NCBI GenBank assembly: GCA_017428545.1
Contig: JAFRQR010000002.1
Location: 303,977-367,976 of the forward strand
Direction: 5' to 3'
Origin: Clostridiales bacterium
GTDB taxonomy: Bacteria > Bacillota > Clostridia > Saccharofermentanales > Saccharofermentanaceae
Length of the DNA: 64,000 bases
The position numbers were made by a program, and so were the translations under genes. Shown piece by piece: positions 24,783 through 33,837 of this stretch (the stretch's first letter is position 1; each line of letters begins with the position of its first letter). Under the pieces are notes generated by a model. It was not told the DNA's origin. It did no database searches and saw only the letters and a list, made by a program, of their open reading frames with translations.

Positions 24783-26516
24783 TTACATCTGTTCAACGAC
24801 CGGGATGCCGAGGAGATATGTTCCTGCCTCGATGGCATCACAAACGGCCTGGCAAAGCGCAAGTCTTGCCGTCTTAAGTTCATTATCGTCTCCGCCTAAG
24901 ATCGAGCAGTTATTGTAGAAGCGGTTAAAGCTTCTGGCGATCTGGGCAACGGCACGGGAGACCATAAACGGTTCGTTGCTGGAAGCTGCTTTTTTGACGG
25001 CTTCCGGAAGATCTGCGATCATCTTCACGCAGGCAAATTCCTCGTCACCGGAAAGCTTGTTTAGAAGGGCGCTTCCCGCTTTTTCCGGAACGAAGCCCTG
25101 CTCTGCCGCTTTTCTCAAGATCGAGCGCGTACGTGCGTAAGTGTAGATCAGATACGGAGCCGTATCACCTTCGAAGTCAAGCATCGTATCCCAGGAGAAT
25201 ACGATATCTCTTTCTCTTCCGGCCTTTACGTAAGTATAGATCACGGCGCCAAGACCGACCTTTTCGGCAATTGCCTTAAGTTCATCTTCGGAAAGATCGG
25301 AATTTCTGGCCTCGGCATTTGCCTTGATCAGTTCGTAGGTCTTTGCCACACTTTCGTTGAGAAGATCCTCGAGAGTAACGATATTTCCTTCACGTGTACT
25401 GAACTTCATGTTCTGGAACTTAACAAGTCCGAAACCGACGTGCTCACAGTTCTTGGCAAAAGGCATGCCCGCCTTTTCCAGTACCGCAAATACCTGCTGG
25501 AAATGAAGAGCCTGCGGCATTCCGACAACATAGATATTCTTGTCGAAGTGATACGTATCGTAACGGTATTTGGCGGCCGCGAGGTCACGGGATGCGTAGA
25601 TCGTGGTTCCGTCAGACTTCAATATGATACACGGCGGAAGCTTCTTTTCATCAAGCATGACGACCTGAGCGCCCTCACTTTCGACGAGAAGGCCCTTTTC
25701 GCGGAGCATGTCAACGATGCCCGGGATGAGGTTACTGTAGAAACTCTCACCATTATAGTTATCGAAGGATACGCCCATTCTGTCATAGAGCTTATTGAAC
25801 TCCTTAAGGGAGAGGTCGCGGAATCTTTTCCATAGCGCCACTTCCTCTTCACATCCGTCTTCGAGCTTCTTGAAGTTCTCTCTGGCAACGGTGGTAAGGT
25901 TCTCGTCTTTCTTTTCTTCTTCGTGGAACTTTACGTAGATACGCAGAAGCTCGGCGATAGCGTCCTTTTCAAGAGCGTCTTCATCGCCCCAGAGACGGAA
26001 AGCCGTGATCAGTTTACCGAACTGTGTGCCGTAATCACCGAGATGGTTCATGCGGACGACCTTATAACCGAGTTTTTCATAGATCCTGGACAGTGAGTGG
26101 CCGAGGATGGTAGTAAATGCATGGCCTACATGGAACGGTTTAGCGATGTTCGGAGAGGAATACTCGATAATAACGGTCTTACCATTGCCTTCCTCCGACT
26201 GGCCGAAAGATGTGCCCTTTTCGAGCACCTCGCTCAGTACTTCCTTGGCAAAAGCACCTCTGTCTACGAAGAAATTGAGATACGGTCCCTTGGCCTCGAC
26301 CTTAGAAAGCCAGTCTGCGGAGAGTTTGTCACTTGAAGACAGTTCCGATGCGATCATGTTCGGTGCTTTTCGCATCGTTTTTGCAAGTGCAAAGCAAGGG
26401 AAAGCATAATCACCCATATCCTCTTGCGGCGGTATCTCGATCAGACGGTTGACTGTCTCAAGATCCAGTCCCGTCGTTTCCATAACTTTCATAGCCACGG
26501 CATTTCTAAAGTCCAT
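24783..26516 (-). CDS. argS: Arginyl-tRNA synthetase
   Basis: 577 residues. It charges tRNA-Arg with arginine. The N-terminal ASN/Arg-tRNA-binding domain (about 1-90) leads to the class I core with its HIGH motif (NIAKPFHVGHAF) and the KMSK-like element KFSTREGN. The C-terminal DALR-type anticodon domain is visible (YTYARTRSILRKAA to NNCSILGGDDNEL). It faces, across 90 bases, the divergent transferase gene. No T-box or leader attenuator is visible in the 60 bases upstream. Confidence 0.97.
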   Translation of the reverse strand: MDFRNAVAMKVMETTGLDLETVNRLIEIPPQEDMGDYAFPCFALAKTMRKAPNMIASELSSSDKLSADWLSKVEAKGPYLNFFVDRGAFAKEVLSEVLEKGTSFGQSEEGNGKTVIIEYSSPNIAKPFHVGHAFTTILGHSLSRIYEKLGYKVVRMNHLGDYGTQFGKLITAFRLWGDEDALEKDAIAELLRIYVKFHEEEKKDENLTTVARENFKKLEDGCEEEVALWKRFRDLSLKEFNKLYDRMGVSFDNYNGESFYSNLIPGIVDMLREKGLLVESEGAQVVMLDEKKLPPCIILKSDGTTIYASRDLAAAKYRYDTYHFDKNIYVVGMPQALHFQQVFAVLEKAGMPFAKNCEHVGFGLVKFQNMKFSTREGNIVTLEDLLNESVAKTYELIKANAEARNSDLSEDELKAIAEKVGLGAVIYTYVKAGRERDIVFSWDTMLDFEGDTAPYLIYTYARTRSILRKAAEQGFVPEKAGSALLNKLSGDEEFACVKMIADLPEAVKKAASSNEPFMVSRAVAQIARSFNRFYNNCSILGGDDNELKTARLALCQAVCDAIEAGTYLLGIPVVEQM

Positions 26517-26551
26517 GTTTTACTACTCCTATCGTTCTTCTTTCGTTTCTT

Positions 26552-26587
26552 TTCAATAACATTCGTCCGTATATTATACTATATAAT
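26552..26587 (+). promoter_or_regulatory. Promoter region of the MraY/WecA-like gene
   Basis: Two overlapping candidates: TTCAAT (26552) with TATACT (26575), 17-base spacer, and TATAAT (26582). Both precede the gene; the second would start transcripts near 26594. Confidence 0.45.
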
Positions 26588-26636
26588 CAGATTTTGTGAT
26601 ATCATGGGTTCGATTTTGAACCAGGGGGGACTATTT

Positions 26637-27596
26637 TTGTTCACTTATTTATTCAATACAAGATATATGTACCTGATCGGGCCCTTTTTCACCCTGATCT
26701 TTACGTTCATCTCCATACATATGCAAAATAAAAAACTTCCGTCTGACGGAGGAAGAGCTTTTGCCGTCGACGGAGCATCTGCAAAAGGCAAACCGACTTC
26801 TGCCGGCGTTATCTTTATTTCCTGCATGTTCATCGGTGTCAGTCTCTTCTCGCGTGTCACCTGGCAGTATGCTCTTTTGTATCTATGCGCCATGATGGCC
26901 ATGATCTGCGGATACCTTGATGACAGAAAGCCCTGGTCCGCGACTCTTAAAGGCCTGACGGATGTCATTATCGCAATTGCATCCGGTACCCTGGCTTCGT
27001 TCCTGTTCCCGACCACCGTCGATATCTTCATCATCCACCAGACGATCGATATTCCGCAGCCGTTATATATCTTCCTGGCATCGGTCCTCGTCTGGTGCTC
27101 GATTAACTTTGCCAACGCTTCTGATGGTGTTGACGGCCTTTGCGGGAACCTGACGATGGTTTCGACCGTAACTTTCTTTGCCATGACCGTAATGACCAAG
27201 CGTATCTCCATGATGAACAACGTCATGCTTTATCTGGTCATCGTTTTACTGGTATATCTGTGGTACAACTGCCACCCGAGTACGCTTCTCATGGGTGATT
27301 CCGGTTCTCAGGCGATCGGTGTTTTCCTCGCCTTCTTCGCAATGGCTTCCGGAAACCCGTTCTCTTATATCATCATCTGCCTGCCGATGATCCTCGACGG
27401 CGGTTCTTCTCTGTTTAAACTGGCTATATGCCGCGTAACGAAGAAGAAGTTCATGAATAGAATCAGAACACCTCTTCATGATCACTGCCGTAAAGAATGG
27501 TCCTGGGCAAACCAGATGGTCACGGAAAGGTTCACCCTCATACACCTGATGATCGAGGGCGCATATCTGCTTCTGCTTTACTTCGCACTCTATTGA
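26637..27596 (+). CDS. MraY/WecA-like polyprenyl-phosphate sugar-phosphate transferase
   Basis: 319 residues from a TTG at 26637, chosen because a GGGGGGA site is placed six bases before it; the ATG at 26604 is an alternative. Nine or so membrane helices and the family loops are visible: YLDDRKPW (DD pair), NASDGVDGLCGNL, MGDSGSQAIG and a C-terminal RTPLHDHCRKEWS, which resembles the HHH motif of MraY with one change. The enzyme transfers an aminosugar phosphate to undecaprenyl phosphate, for peptidoglycan or for a polysaccharide. Because it stands alone, and not with mur or wall-polymer genes, the product cannot be named. Confidence 0.78.
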   Translation: MFTYLFNTRYMYLIGPFFTLIFTFISIHMQNKKLPSDGGRAFAVDGASAKGKPTSAGVIFISCMFIGVSLFSRVTWQYALLYLCAMMAMICGYLDDRKPWSATLKGLTDVIIAIASGTLASFLFPTTVDIFIIHQTIDIPQPLYIFLASVLVWCSINFANASDGVDGLCGNLTMVSTVTFFAMTVMTKRISMMNNVMLYLVIVLLVYLWYNCHPSTLLMGDSGSQAIGVFLAFFAMASGNPFSYIIICLPMILDGGSSLFKLAICRVTKKKFMNRIRTPLHDHCRKEWSWANQMVTERFTLIHLMIEGAYLLLLYFALY

Positions 27597-27602
27597 GAAA
27601 AG

Positions 27603-27628
27603 AAAAGCTGTCCGGACGGACAGCTTTT
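27603..27628. terminator. Bidirectional terminator
   Basis: AAAAGCTGTCCG-GA-CGGACAGCTTTT, a 12-base perfect stem between two convergent genes. Confidence 0.9.
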
Positions 27629-27638
27629 TTGTATATCT

Positions 27639-28463
27639 TTAAAAATCCAGGAAATCTCCTTCGACGGACTCGGAGGAATCTTCTCGAAGATCCATCTCCT
27701 CTTTATAGTCATCATCAAGGATCGTCTCCTTAAACTCTTCTTTTTCTTTTATGGGCTTAGATCCGATCGGCTTGTCTTCAAAAGGATTCATGGCGATCTC
27801 GGAGATATCGACCATGGAGTCTTCATCAGAAACCTCAGACACCGTCGAAGCAGCTTCGGCAGGAGCCTCGGTTTTTGGCTCAGAAGAAGCCGGGTTCTGA
27901 AGCGGAGGAAGCTTAAGAACAGAAGTCTGAACTGTAAGGTCATCAAGATCATCCAGCGAATCGATCTGAGAGCCGTCGGCCGTGATCGCAGAAGCTGCTG
28001 CTGCAGCTGCTGCCGCCGCGGCTTCTGCAGCTGCAGCGTCTTTTCTTGCCTGAGCCTTCTCTCTTGCGGCCTGCATCGCTTTTCTTTTTTCTTCATCAGC
28101 GATCTTCTGTTCTTCTTCCGCTCTCTTCTGCGCCAGTTCTTCTCTTTCACGGCGCAAACGGCGAAGTTCTTCGGCACGTTTGAGTTCTTTTTCCTTAGCC
28201 TGTCTTACGGCCTCATCGGCCACAGCGTCACCGAGTTTCTGAAGTTCGGCCTGTTCCGGAGTAAGAGCAACTTTATGTGCCAGCTCCATGATATCTTTCT
28301 TAGTTGTGGTTTTAGTAGTTGTTTCACCAGACGACTTTTCTACCTGAAGTTTCTTAGCGCTGGGCTCGGTAAAATCCGATGCGGCGTCAAGTATCTCCTG
28401 CATGTTCGGCAGTTTGATCTTAGTCTCAAACTGATACTTTTTCTGCTTAATCTCTTCGCTCAT
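27639..28463 (-). CDS. Coiled-coil acidic/basic protein of the kinase-phosphatase island
   Basis: 274 residues, no membrane helix or signal. A Thr-rich region (SGETTTKTTTKKD, about 45-57) is followed by a charged coiled coil (about 75-145, many KEK/REE/RAEE units), a poly-alanine stretch (about 145-160) and an acidic tail (SLDDLDDL, EDSMVDISEIAMNPFEDKP). The many Thr/Ser sites next to a kinase and a PP2C phosphatase suggest a substrate or scaffold, but that is inferred only from position. It is the last gene of the unit, 18 bases after the PP2C gene, and ends at a bidirectional terminator. Confidence 0.6.
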   Translation of the reverse strand: MSEEIKQKKYQFETKIKLPNMQEILDAASDFTEPSAKKLQVEKSSGETTTKTTTKKDIMELAHKVALTPEQAELQKLGDAVADEAVRQAKEKELKRAEELRRLRREREELAQKRAEEEQKIADEEKRKAMQAAREKAQARKDAAAAEAAAAAAAAAASAITADGSQIDSLDDLDDLTVQTSVLKLPPLQNPASSEPKTEAPAEAASTVSEVSDEDSMVDISEIAMNPFEDKPIGSKPIKEKEEFKETILDDDYKEEMDLREDSSESVEGDFLDF

Positions 28464-28481
28464 GATCTATTTTCCCCCAAA

Positions 28482-29657
28482 TCAGATCAATTTCAGTAAT
28501 AGCGCGACTGCAGTGCATATAAAAGCACCGCTAACCAAAAGGAATGCCCAAAGTGGCACCGTCTTCGAAGTCTTCTCCCCAGAAAGCCCCGATTTTTCCC
28601 CTTCAATCTCTTTACTATTATCTTCTTTTTCTTTCTTTTCTACTATATCCGAAGAAGAAGCTTTTGGCTCTTCTTTTTTCTCATTATACACTTTTACCGG
28701 CTCTTCAACACCAGGATCCTCGTCGGCAGGTGCGGCTTTCGTGAAATTTTCGACCGGTTTTCCGCTGGCGATCGCAGAAAGGATCTCCTGCGCACGTTTT
28801 ACCTTCGGGACCATCTCCATCTGGACCGAGCGGATCGTATCTTCGTGATTTCTCTGGAACTTGGCTTTTTGATCCTTCATGGATGAAAAGTCCGGAACAG
28901 GGGTCTGTGGCAGGTAAAGGATACCTACAGAGCAGTCATCGGTATTTTGTCCGGATCCGATCACGAACTCTTTGATCGTTGCCGCAAGTTCTTCTTCCGC
29001 CTTTTCTTTTCCCTTTGCGGCAAGCTCCGCAAGACGGGCAACCACAGGACGGACGAGCTGGCTGTCCGCATCATAGACCATTTCTTCCACACCGTCCGTC
29101 ATCAGCACAAAAGCATGTGTCTCATCCGTTGTCGTACGGATAAAACGCAGATACTCCTGCGCATTGGGGAAAGTAATGAAATATGTCGAAGAAGCATTCT
29201 CACCATTTGACGGAAGTGTCAAAGGAGAAACTCCGTGCGATGATACACGGCAGATCAGGCCATCTCCGATATGTCCCGCCAGAACCAGATCTCCCTTTAC
29301 CGCAACAAAAAGAAGTGTACAGGAAAGTCTTTCGAGTCCGTCAAGCTGATGTTCAACAAGAAGATCCGCCATGTTCGAGTGGACTGCAGTAACAAGAAGG
29401 CTTCTGGAAATGCTTTCTCTGTTTTCAAAATAGAAAGCATCGAAATGGTCGCACAAAAGAGACGCGATACAATCGACCGCGCACTTCGCTCCGAAACGCG
29501 CATGCGTATACTTGGATCCGCCGGCACCGTCCGCAACACATACAACGGATACACCGTTTCTGGAAAGCGTACAGGAAGCATCCTCACACGGAGTTCCGCG
29601 GTTGATATGCTTATTGCCGATCAGGGAAACATTTACGAGTACGGGTAATTCTGCCAT
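28482..29657 (-). CDS. Tail-anchored PP2C-type protein serine/threonine phosphatase
   Basis: 391 residues. The PP2C metal motifs are present: PCEDASC, ADGAGGS, GHIGDGLICR, LMTDGVEEM and QNTDDCSVG, spread over about 10-245. After the catalytic domain comes a linker rich in Lys and Glu (about 275-355) and one membrane helix at the very C-terminus (PLWAFLLVSGAFICTAVALLLKLI), so the enzyme is anchored with its active domain in the cytoplasm. It dephosphorylates proteins. It follows the vWA protein (3 bases) and precedes the coiled-coil protein. The kinase encoded upstream in the same operon is the obvious counter-enzyme. Confidence 0.88.
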   Translation of the reverse strand: MAELPVLVNVSLIGNKHINRGTPCEDASCTLSRNGVSVVCVADGAGGSKYTHARFGAKCAVDCIASLLCDHFDAFYFENRESISRSLLVTAVHSNMADLLVEHQLDGLERLSCTLLFVAVKGDLVLAGHIGDGLICRVSSHGVSPLTLPSNGENASSTYFITFPNAQEYLRFIRTTTDETHAFVLMTDGVEEMVYDADSQLVRPVVARLAELAAKGKEKAEEELAATIKEFVIGSGQNTDDCSVGILYLPQTPVPDFSSMKDQKAKFQRNHEDTIRSVQMEMVPKVKRAQEILSAIASGKPVENFTKAAPADEDPGVEEPVKVYNEKKEEPKASSSDIVEKKEKEDNSKEIEGEKSGLSGEKTSKTVPLWAFLLVSGAFICTAVALLLKLI

Positions 29658-29660
29658 CGC

Positions 29661-30401
29661 TTACTGGTTCTCCTCGATTGCCTTGAAGAAGTCGTCCATC
29701 GCGATCGCATTTCCTTCAGGTTCGGTATTCAGATTATAAAGCGCATCATTGCTCATGCTGTTAGAAACTACAGACGAACTACTGGATCCGAGGAAAGCAA
29801 ACAGTTTACCAAATTGTGCCGTGCTGATGGAGATCGGCTTTTCACGCTTACCGGAAAGACGCTGAAGAAGCGGGAAATCTGCACTGCTACCGACGCCGAT
29901 GTTAAATACGACAAGCTTGTCATTATCTTCCAGTTCGCGGACAGCTGCGATCGCTTTTTCCATATTCTCTACGGCATTATCGCCCTGCGGAGCTCCGTCG
30001 GTAATGACAACGAGCCAAGGCTGATAATACTTGATACCCATCTGCTTATAGCCTTCTTTTCTCGCATCGAGAAGTTCAAGAGCCGTAAGGATACCTTCGC
30101 CGATAGGCGTCAGGCTGGTCGTTGCCTGAAGACGCGGGATCGCCTGATCCTGGCCTGTCTTACCGAAAGGCAGGAAAATATCAACGGAACCGCCGAAAGT
30201 TATAATGGCAATATCTGCAGAAGACTTCGTCTCTTCGTTTTCACGGATCGACGCAAAGAAACTCTGAAGACCGTCATTTAACTGATTGATCGGAAATCCG
30301 GTCATGGAACCGCTGATATCCAGACAAAAACAGATCGGCAGACGTCTTCTCGTGCTGCTGCCGAAATCCGATTTTGAAAAACCGGCTACTTCATTACTCA
30401 T
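29661..30401 (-). CDS. TerY-like von Willebrand factor A domain protein
   Basis: 246 residues. The metal-ion site is intact: LDISGSMTG (MIDAS) near the N-terminus, with TSLTPIGEGI and VITDGAPQGD at the later positions. The overall pattern (RRLPICFCLDISGSMTG...) matches the TerY family associated with tellurite/stress gene clusters. vWA proteins of this group are thought to be adaptors that gather proteins in a metal-dependent way. It is the second gene after the kinase, and PP2C follows. The C-terminus (SSSSSVVSNSMS) is Ser-rich, so it could be a phosphorylation target. Confidence 0.85.
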   Translation of the reverse strand: MSNEVAGFSKSDFGSSTRRRLPICFCLDISGSMTGFPINQLNDGLQSFFASIRENEETKSSADIAIITFGGSVDIFLPFGKTGQDQAIPRLQATTSLTPIGEGILTALELLDARKEGYKQMGIKYYQPWLVVITDGAPQGDNAVENMEKAIAAVRELEDNDKLVVFNIGVGSSADFPLLQRLSGKREKPISISTAQFGKLFAFLGSSSSSVVSNSMSNDALYNLNTEPEGNAIAMDDFFKAIEENQ

Positions 30402-30476
30402 ACTATTATCCTCCCACTACAGGTCTTCGTTCGAGAGCCGCAAATCACGGCGCTTTTCCGTCCGAAGGCCTTTATG

Positions 30477-32318
30477 TTATTTCTTCTTAAAACGACTGAA
30501 AAGGCCTTTCTTCTTACGAGGCGGTTCTTCCACCTTGGGCTCAGTCTTCTTTTCTGTATTCATGCTCGGTTTTACCGACGGTTTTTTAAAGATCTCCATC
30601 GTCTCAACAGGTTCTGACTCGGATTTTTTGACACGGGCAGCAATCGCACTCGTCTGCGGTTCAGACGGAGCTTCAGCCTTGTGAGCCTGCGTCTCGGAAG
30701 AGACGGTGGTTCCTTTAAACGAAGGAGTCTTTGGTACAGGCTTTTTCTCTTCGACATGTGTCGGGACCTGACTGTTATAAGAATCCATGGCTTCCTGGGA
30801 ATTCAAAGAAGAGTTCATGATTGCTTCACGGACACTGACCTTACCTGTTCTCTTAACAGGCTTGGCTGCTTCTTTGACCATGTACGGGAATACACGATAG
30901 ACCTCTTCATCCTTAAATGCATGATTCATCAGCTGATCGCGGTAATTCTCGAGCGCTACCGTCCATTCAGAAGAATCGAATAGTTCTCCCTTTGAAAAAG
31001 CACGGACAAACATGTCTTTCAGTTCATCGGACAAAGCATCCCAGATCTTGTCATAGCCGCCGAGCGGGATACGGTCGTTTTCGGAATCGTCAACGGTATA
31101 CGGGAAGGATCTGACCTCCATCTCGTCACGAAGCATTTCCAGACCGTTTCTTTGTGCATACGGATGCTGGCCGCAGAAAAGCATCGAGAACACAAGGATC
31201 GCGATCGAATAATCCTCATCCTGCGGACGCCTTAAGAAAGTAACGAAAGACTTATCCCAAAGCTCCGGCCGTGTAAACTCCTCCGTTCCGACAGGACACG
31301 GCAGGTCCTGGATCTGGACACTGTCCATGTCGATCAGGTAAAGATCGTCTTCATCCTCGATCATGGCATTTTTCAACTGGATATCGCCGACGATAACACC
31401 ATGCAGATGCAGATAGTCCATGATCCTAAGGAACGTGATCGCGGCAACGACGACATGAAGTCTCGTCCATGACGGGAAATACTTTTCCATCGCATCCGGG
31501 CCATCGAAAGCACGGCTGATCGTCGTACCTGCTGCTCTCTTCATGAGATAGCCGACAGGAACGTGAGACCTAGAGAACAACAGACGGCAAGGCCAGCAAA
31601 GGTTATCTGTCTCGAGCTCAAGAGTACGCATCTTCATAAGCTTATACCAGCGGAGAGGGGTGATTCCTCCGCGGTGATAAACTTTCGCGACCCAGTTATC
31701 CTGCTGAGTACAGAAGACCAAGCCTTCAGCACCGGTGCTGATCAAAGATGTAAGTGTGATCTCCTCTTCATCATCAGTATACAGAATGTCGCCGACACCG
31801 AAGTTGATATCCGAAGCGATAAAATCACTGTTTCCGGAGATCGGGTTGACAGAATACGGGGGTTCTGAGGCTAAGCATTCTGACACCGACGGATAAAAAC
31901 GGATACGGCCGCGGTTAACGACAAATACTGCACATTTGCCTGGTGCATTGATATTTCTTAATCTGGAAAACGAGGTACTGCTTCTTCCGATAAAGAGGCA
32001 CTCGTCTTCGTTACCGATATGTTCAAGGAAAAAGTCTACGGCAGAAGCACTCTTGCTCGCACGGAGAAGTTTGGCATCCGTCAGTTTCTTCATGCCGTTC
32101 TTAATGGAAAGAAGAATACCCTTTTCATTGGGGTTATTGGCACACTGGACAGATTCATGGAAAACCTTAAAGGAGCGGCTGATATAAACGGTTTTATTCT
32201 GCTGGATCACATACTCAATGAGAGAATCCAAAAGATCCGGATTCCCTAATTCAAACATTGAAGAATAGTCCACGACAAGTGAGCTAAACGTTTTCAATAT
32301 CTCAGCAAAATCAGCCAT
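30477..32318 (-). CDS. Protein kinase with N-terminal PIN-like domain
   Basis: 613 residues from the ATG at 32318 (GGGGG before it; the GTG at 32324 is too near). The N-terminal 170 residues look like a PIN domain: LVVDYSSMFELGNP at the first acidic site, a central VYISRSF strand and EDECLFIGRSS near the last acidic site. A kinase domain follows (about 195-470): the glycine loop STGAEGLVF, the lysine in WVAKVY, a catalytic loop of the type HGVIVGDIQLKNAM (GD replaces HRD) and DMDS for DFG. The tail is basic (KKKGLFSRFKKK). The combination of RNase-like PIN with kinase is uncommon. Activity of the PIN part is not proved. Confidence 0.82.
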   Translation of the reverse strand: MADFAEILKTFSSLVVDYSSMFELGNPDLLDSLIEYVIQQNKTVYISRSFKVFHESVQCANNPNEKGILLSIKNGMKKLTDAKLLRASKSASAVDFFLEHIGNEDECLFIGRSSTSFSRLRNINAPGKCAVFVVNRGRIRFYPSVSECLASEPPYSVNPISGNSDFIASDINFGVGDILYTDDEEEITLTSLISTGAEGLVFCTQQDNWVAKVYHRGGITPLRWYKLMKMRTLELETDNLCWPCRLLFSRSHVPVGYLMKRAAGTTISRAFDGPDAMEKYFPSWTRLHVVVAAITFLRIMDYLHLHGVIVGDIQLKNAMIEDEDDLYLIDMDSVQIQDLPCPVGTEEFTRPELWDKSFVTFLRRPQDEDYSIAILVFSMLFCGQHPYAQRNGLEMLRDEMEVRSFPYTVDDSENDRIPLGGYDKIWDALSDELKDMFVRAFSKGELFDSSEWTVALENYRDQLMNHAFKDEEVYRVFPYMVKEAAKPVKRTGKVSVREAIMNSSLNSQEAMDSYNSQVPTHVEEKKPVPKTPSFKGTTVSSETQAHKAEAPSEPQTSAIAARVKKSESEPVETMEIFKKPSVKPSMNTEKKTEPKVEEPPRKKKGLFSRFKKK

Positions 32319-32347
32319 ACACACCCCCAGACAGTTTGCCTTAGATA

Positions 32348-32376
32348 ATTATAGAGCAACACACCCCATGTAACAA
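32348..32376 (-). promoter_or_regulatory. Promoter of the kinase/vWA/PP2C/coiled-coil unit
   Basis: Minus-strand TTGTTA (32376-32371), a 17-base spacer and a perfect TATAAT (32353-32348), 30 bases before the kinase start. Confidence 0.65.
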
Positions 32377-32462
32377 GGGATTTTGACAATATAATTATAT
32401 AAAATTTATATATAAATGAACGCATTTTCCTTATAAAAGCCTCAAATGCCGTAAAATACAAA

Positions 32463-32489
32463 AAAGATCAGGCCTTAGGCCTGATCTTT
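32463..32489 (-). terminator. Terminator after lysA
   Basis: AAAGATCAGGCC-TTA-GGCCTGATCTTT, a 12-base stem with a three-base loop, followed by T-rich sequence on the minus strand. It separates lysA from the kinase unit. Confidence 0.9.
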
Positions 32490-32513
32490 AAATCGATTTC
32501 GAAAATCAAAAAA

Positions 32514-33761
32514 TCAGATATCAAAGCAGCGCATGAGATCATCAAAAGTCTCTCTTCTTCTGATCAGAACATCTGATCCGTCACTCTTGATCAGGACTTC
32601 AGCCGGGCGCAGACGGTTGTTATAATTCGAACTCATAGAGAAACCGTAAGCACCTGCATCAAGCACTACGACAACGTCATGTTCTTTTGTCACGGGAAGT
32701 TCTCTGTCCTTAGCGACGATATCTCCACTCTCACAGATGTTACCGACGACGGAATATACATCCTTTTCGCCGGAAACAACAGGCTTTCCGTCTCTATAGA
32801 TCTCAACATCGTGCCAGGAATCATAAAGCTCCGGACGCATCAGCACGTTCATACCGATGTCTGTTCCGATGTACTTATGACCGTAGTTTTCCTTAACGGC
32901 ATGAACCTGTCCGAGAAGAACTCCGCCCTCTGCGACTATATAACGGCCGGGCTCGGTCTTAAACAGAACATCCTTACCGCCGTTCTTCTTCCATTCGGTA
33001 AGAAGCGCATCCAGCTCTTTCTTAAATGTCTCGATATCAAACTCCTCTTCATCCGCAAGCTTATGATACGGAGTACCGAAACCTCCGCCGAAATCCAGGA
33101 ACTCGAGTTCATCGAATTCTTCGGCATAGTGAAGAAAGTTTCTGCAGGCCTCAAGGAAAGGCTTATAATCCATAAAAAGGGAACCGACATGCTGATTCAG
33201 TCCGATAATATGCAGATCATACTTAGAGGCTACATCGCGGATCTTCTCAATATCTGCAGCTGCCACACCGAACTTGGTTTTCTTTCCTGCAGTTACAACT
33301 TTTTCGTGATGACCGGCTCCGACGCCGGGATTAATACGTACGGAGAGTCTTCCACCCGGATTGAGTTTCCCGAACATCTCAAGCTGCGAAAGGCTGTCGA
33401 CGCTTACAATAACACCTTCATCGATGGCATACTGCATCTCTTCTTCGGAAACGTTATTTGATACATAGAAGATGCGCTCAGACGGGAATCCTGCCTTCTT
33501 AAGGGCATAGATCTCGCCCGGACTCATCGCGTCGGCATTAAGGCCCTCCTCATTAGCGATCTTAAGGATCGAAAGGTTGGAGTTTGTTTTGATGGAAAAA
33601 TTCGAGGTAAAACGATGATTCGGAAGAAGTCCTGCGACTCTTCTCATCTGTCTTCTCAAGATATCTTCGTTATACACAAATAAAGGAGATCCGTACTTTT
33701 TTATAAGTTCTTCCGGATTCGAATTACCAAAAAAGTTCATCTGCTGTGTATAGGAGTCCAT
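32514..33761 (-). CDS. lysA: Diaminopimelate decarboxylase
   Basis: 415 residues. The start is the second ATG, at 33761, seven bases from GAGG; the one at 33767 is only one base away. It decarboxylates meso-diaminopimelate to lysine. Landmarks: the PLP lysine region SNFSIKTNSN (equivalent to YAVKAN), GLNQHVGS, LDFGGGFGTPY, TEPGRYIVAEGG for phosphate and substrate contact, and ICESGD with the catalytic cysteine. A TTGAAA/TAAAAT promoter with a 16-base spacer lies at 33820-33793, and a terminator follows the gene, so lysA can be expressed alone. Confidence 0.95.
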   Translation of the reverse strand: MDSYTQQMNFFGNSNPEELIKKYGSPLFVYNEDILRRQMRRVAGLLPNHRFTSNFSIKTNSNLSILKIANEEGLNADAMSPGEIYALKKAGFPSERIFYVSNNVSEEEMQYAIDEGVIVSVDSLSQLEMFGKLNPGGRLSVRINPGVGAGHHEKVVTAGKKTKFGVAAADIEKIRDVASKYDLHIIGLNQHVGSLFMDYKPFLEACRNFLHYAEEFDELEFLDFGGGFGTPYHKLADEEEFDIETFKKELDALLTEWKKNGGKDVLFKTEPGRYIVAEGGVLLGQVHAVKENYGHKYIGTDIGMNVLMRPELYDSWHDVEIYRDGKPVVSGEKDVYSVVGNICESGDIVAKDRELPVTKEHDVVVVLDAGAYGFSMSSNYNNRLRPAEVLIKSDGSDVLIRRRETFDDLMRCFDI

Positions 33762-33792
33762 AGCCATACCTCATTTTTCAAAATATGCAACC

Positions 33793-33820
33793 ATTTTATC
33801 ATTTTCCTGCAAATTTTCAA
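33793..33820 (-). promoter_or_regulatory. Promoter of lysA
   Basis: Minus-strand TTGAAA (33820-33815), 16 bases, TAAAAT (33798-33793), about 32 bases before lysA. It lies between the MutS-like gene and lysA. Confidence 0.55.
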
Positions 33821-33837
33821 GTAACTGCAGGTATAAA

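Noticed and set aside
26517..26580. T-box leader for argS
   Set aside because: The upstream space is too short and lacks the T-box conserved sequence and a terminator.
26424..26636. Longer N-terminus of the MraY-like protein reaching into argS
   Set aside because: It would overlap argS on the other strand, lies before the promoter, and has no ribosome site.
27980..28045. GCA/GCT tract as a DNA repeat element
   Set aside because: In-frame poly-alanine in the coiled-coil protein; no copies elsewhere.
33807..33832. CCTGCA/TGCAGG hairpin as a lysine riboswitch or terminator
   Set aside because: Too small for a lysine riboswitch, has no T run, and overlaps the lysA promoter.
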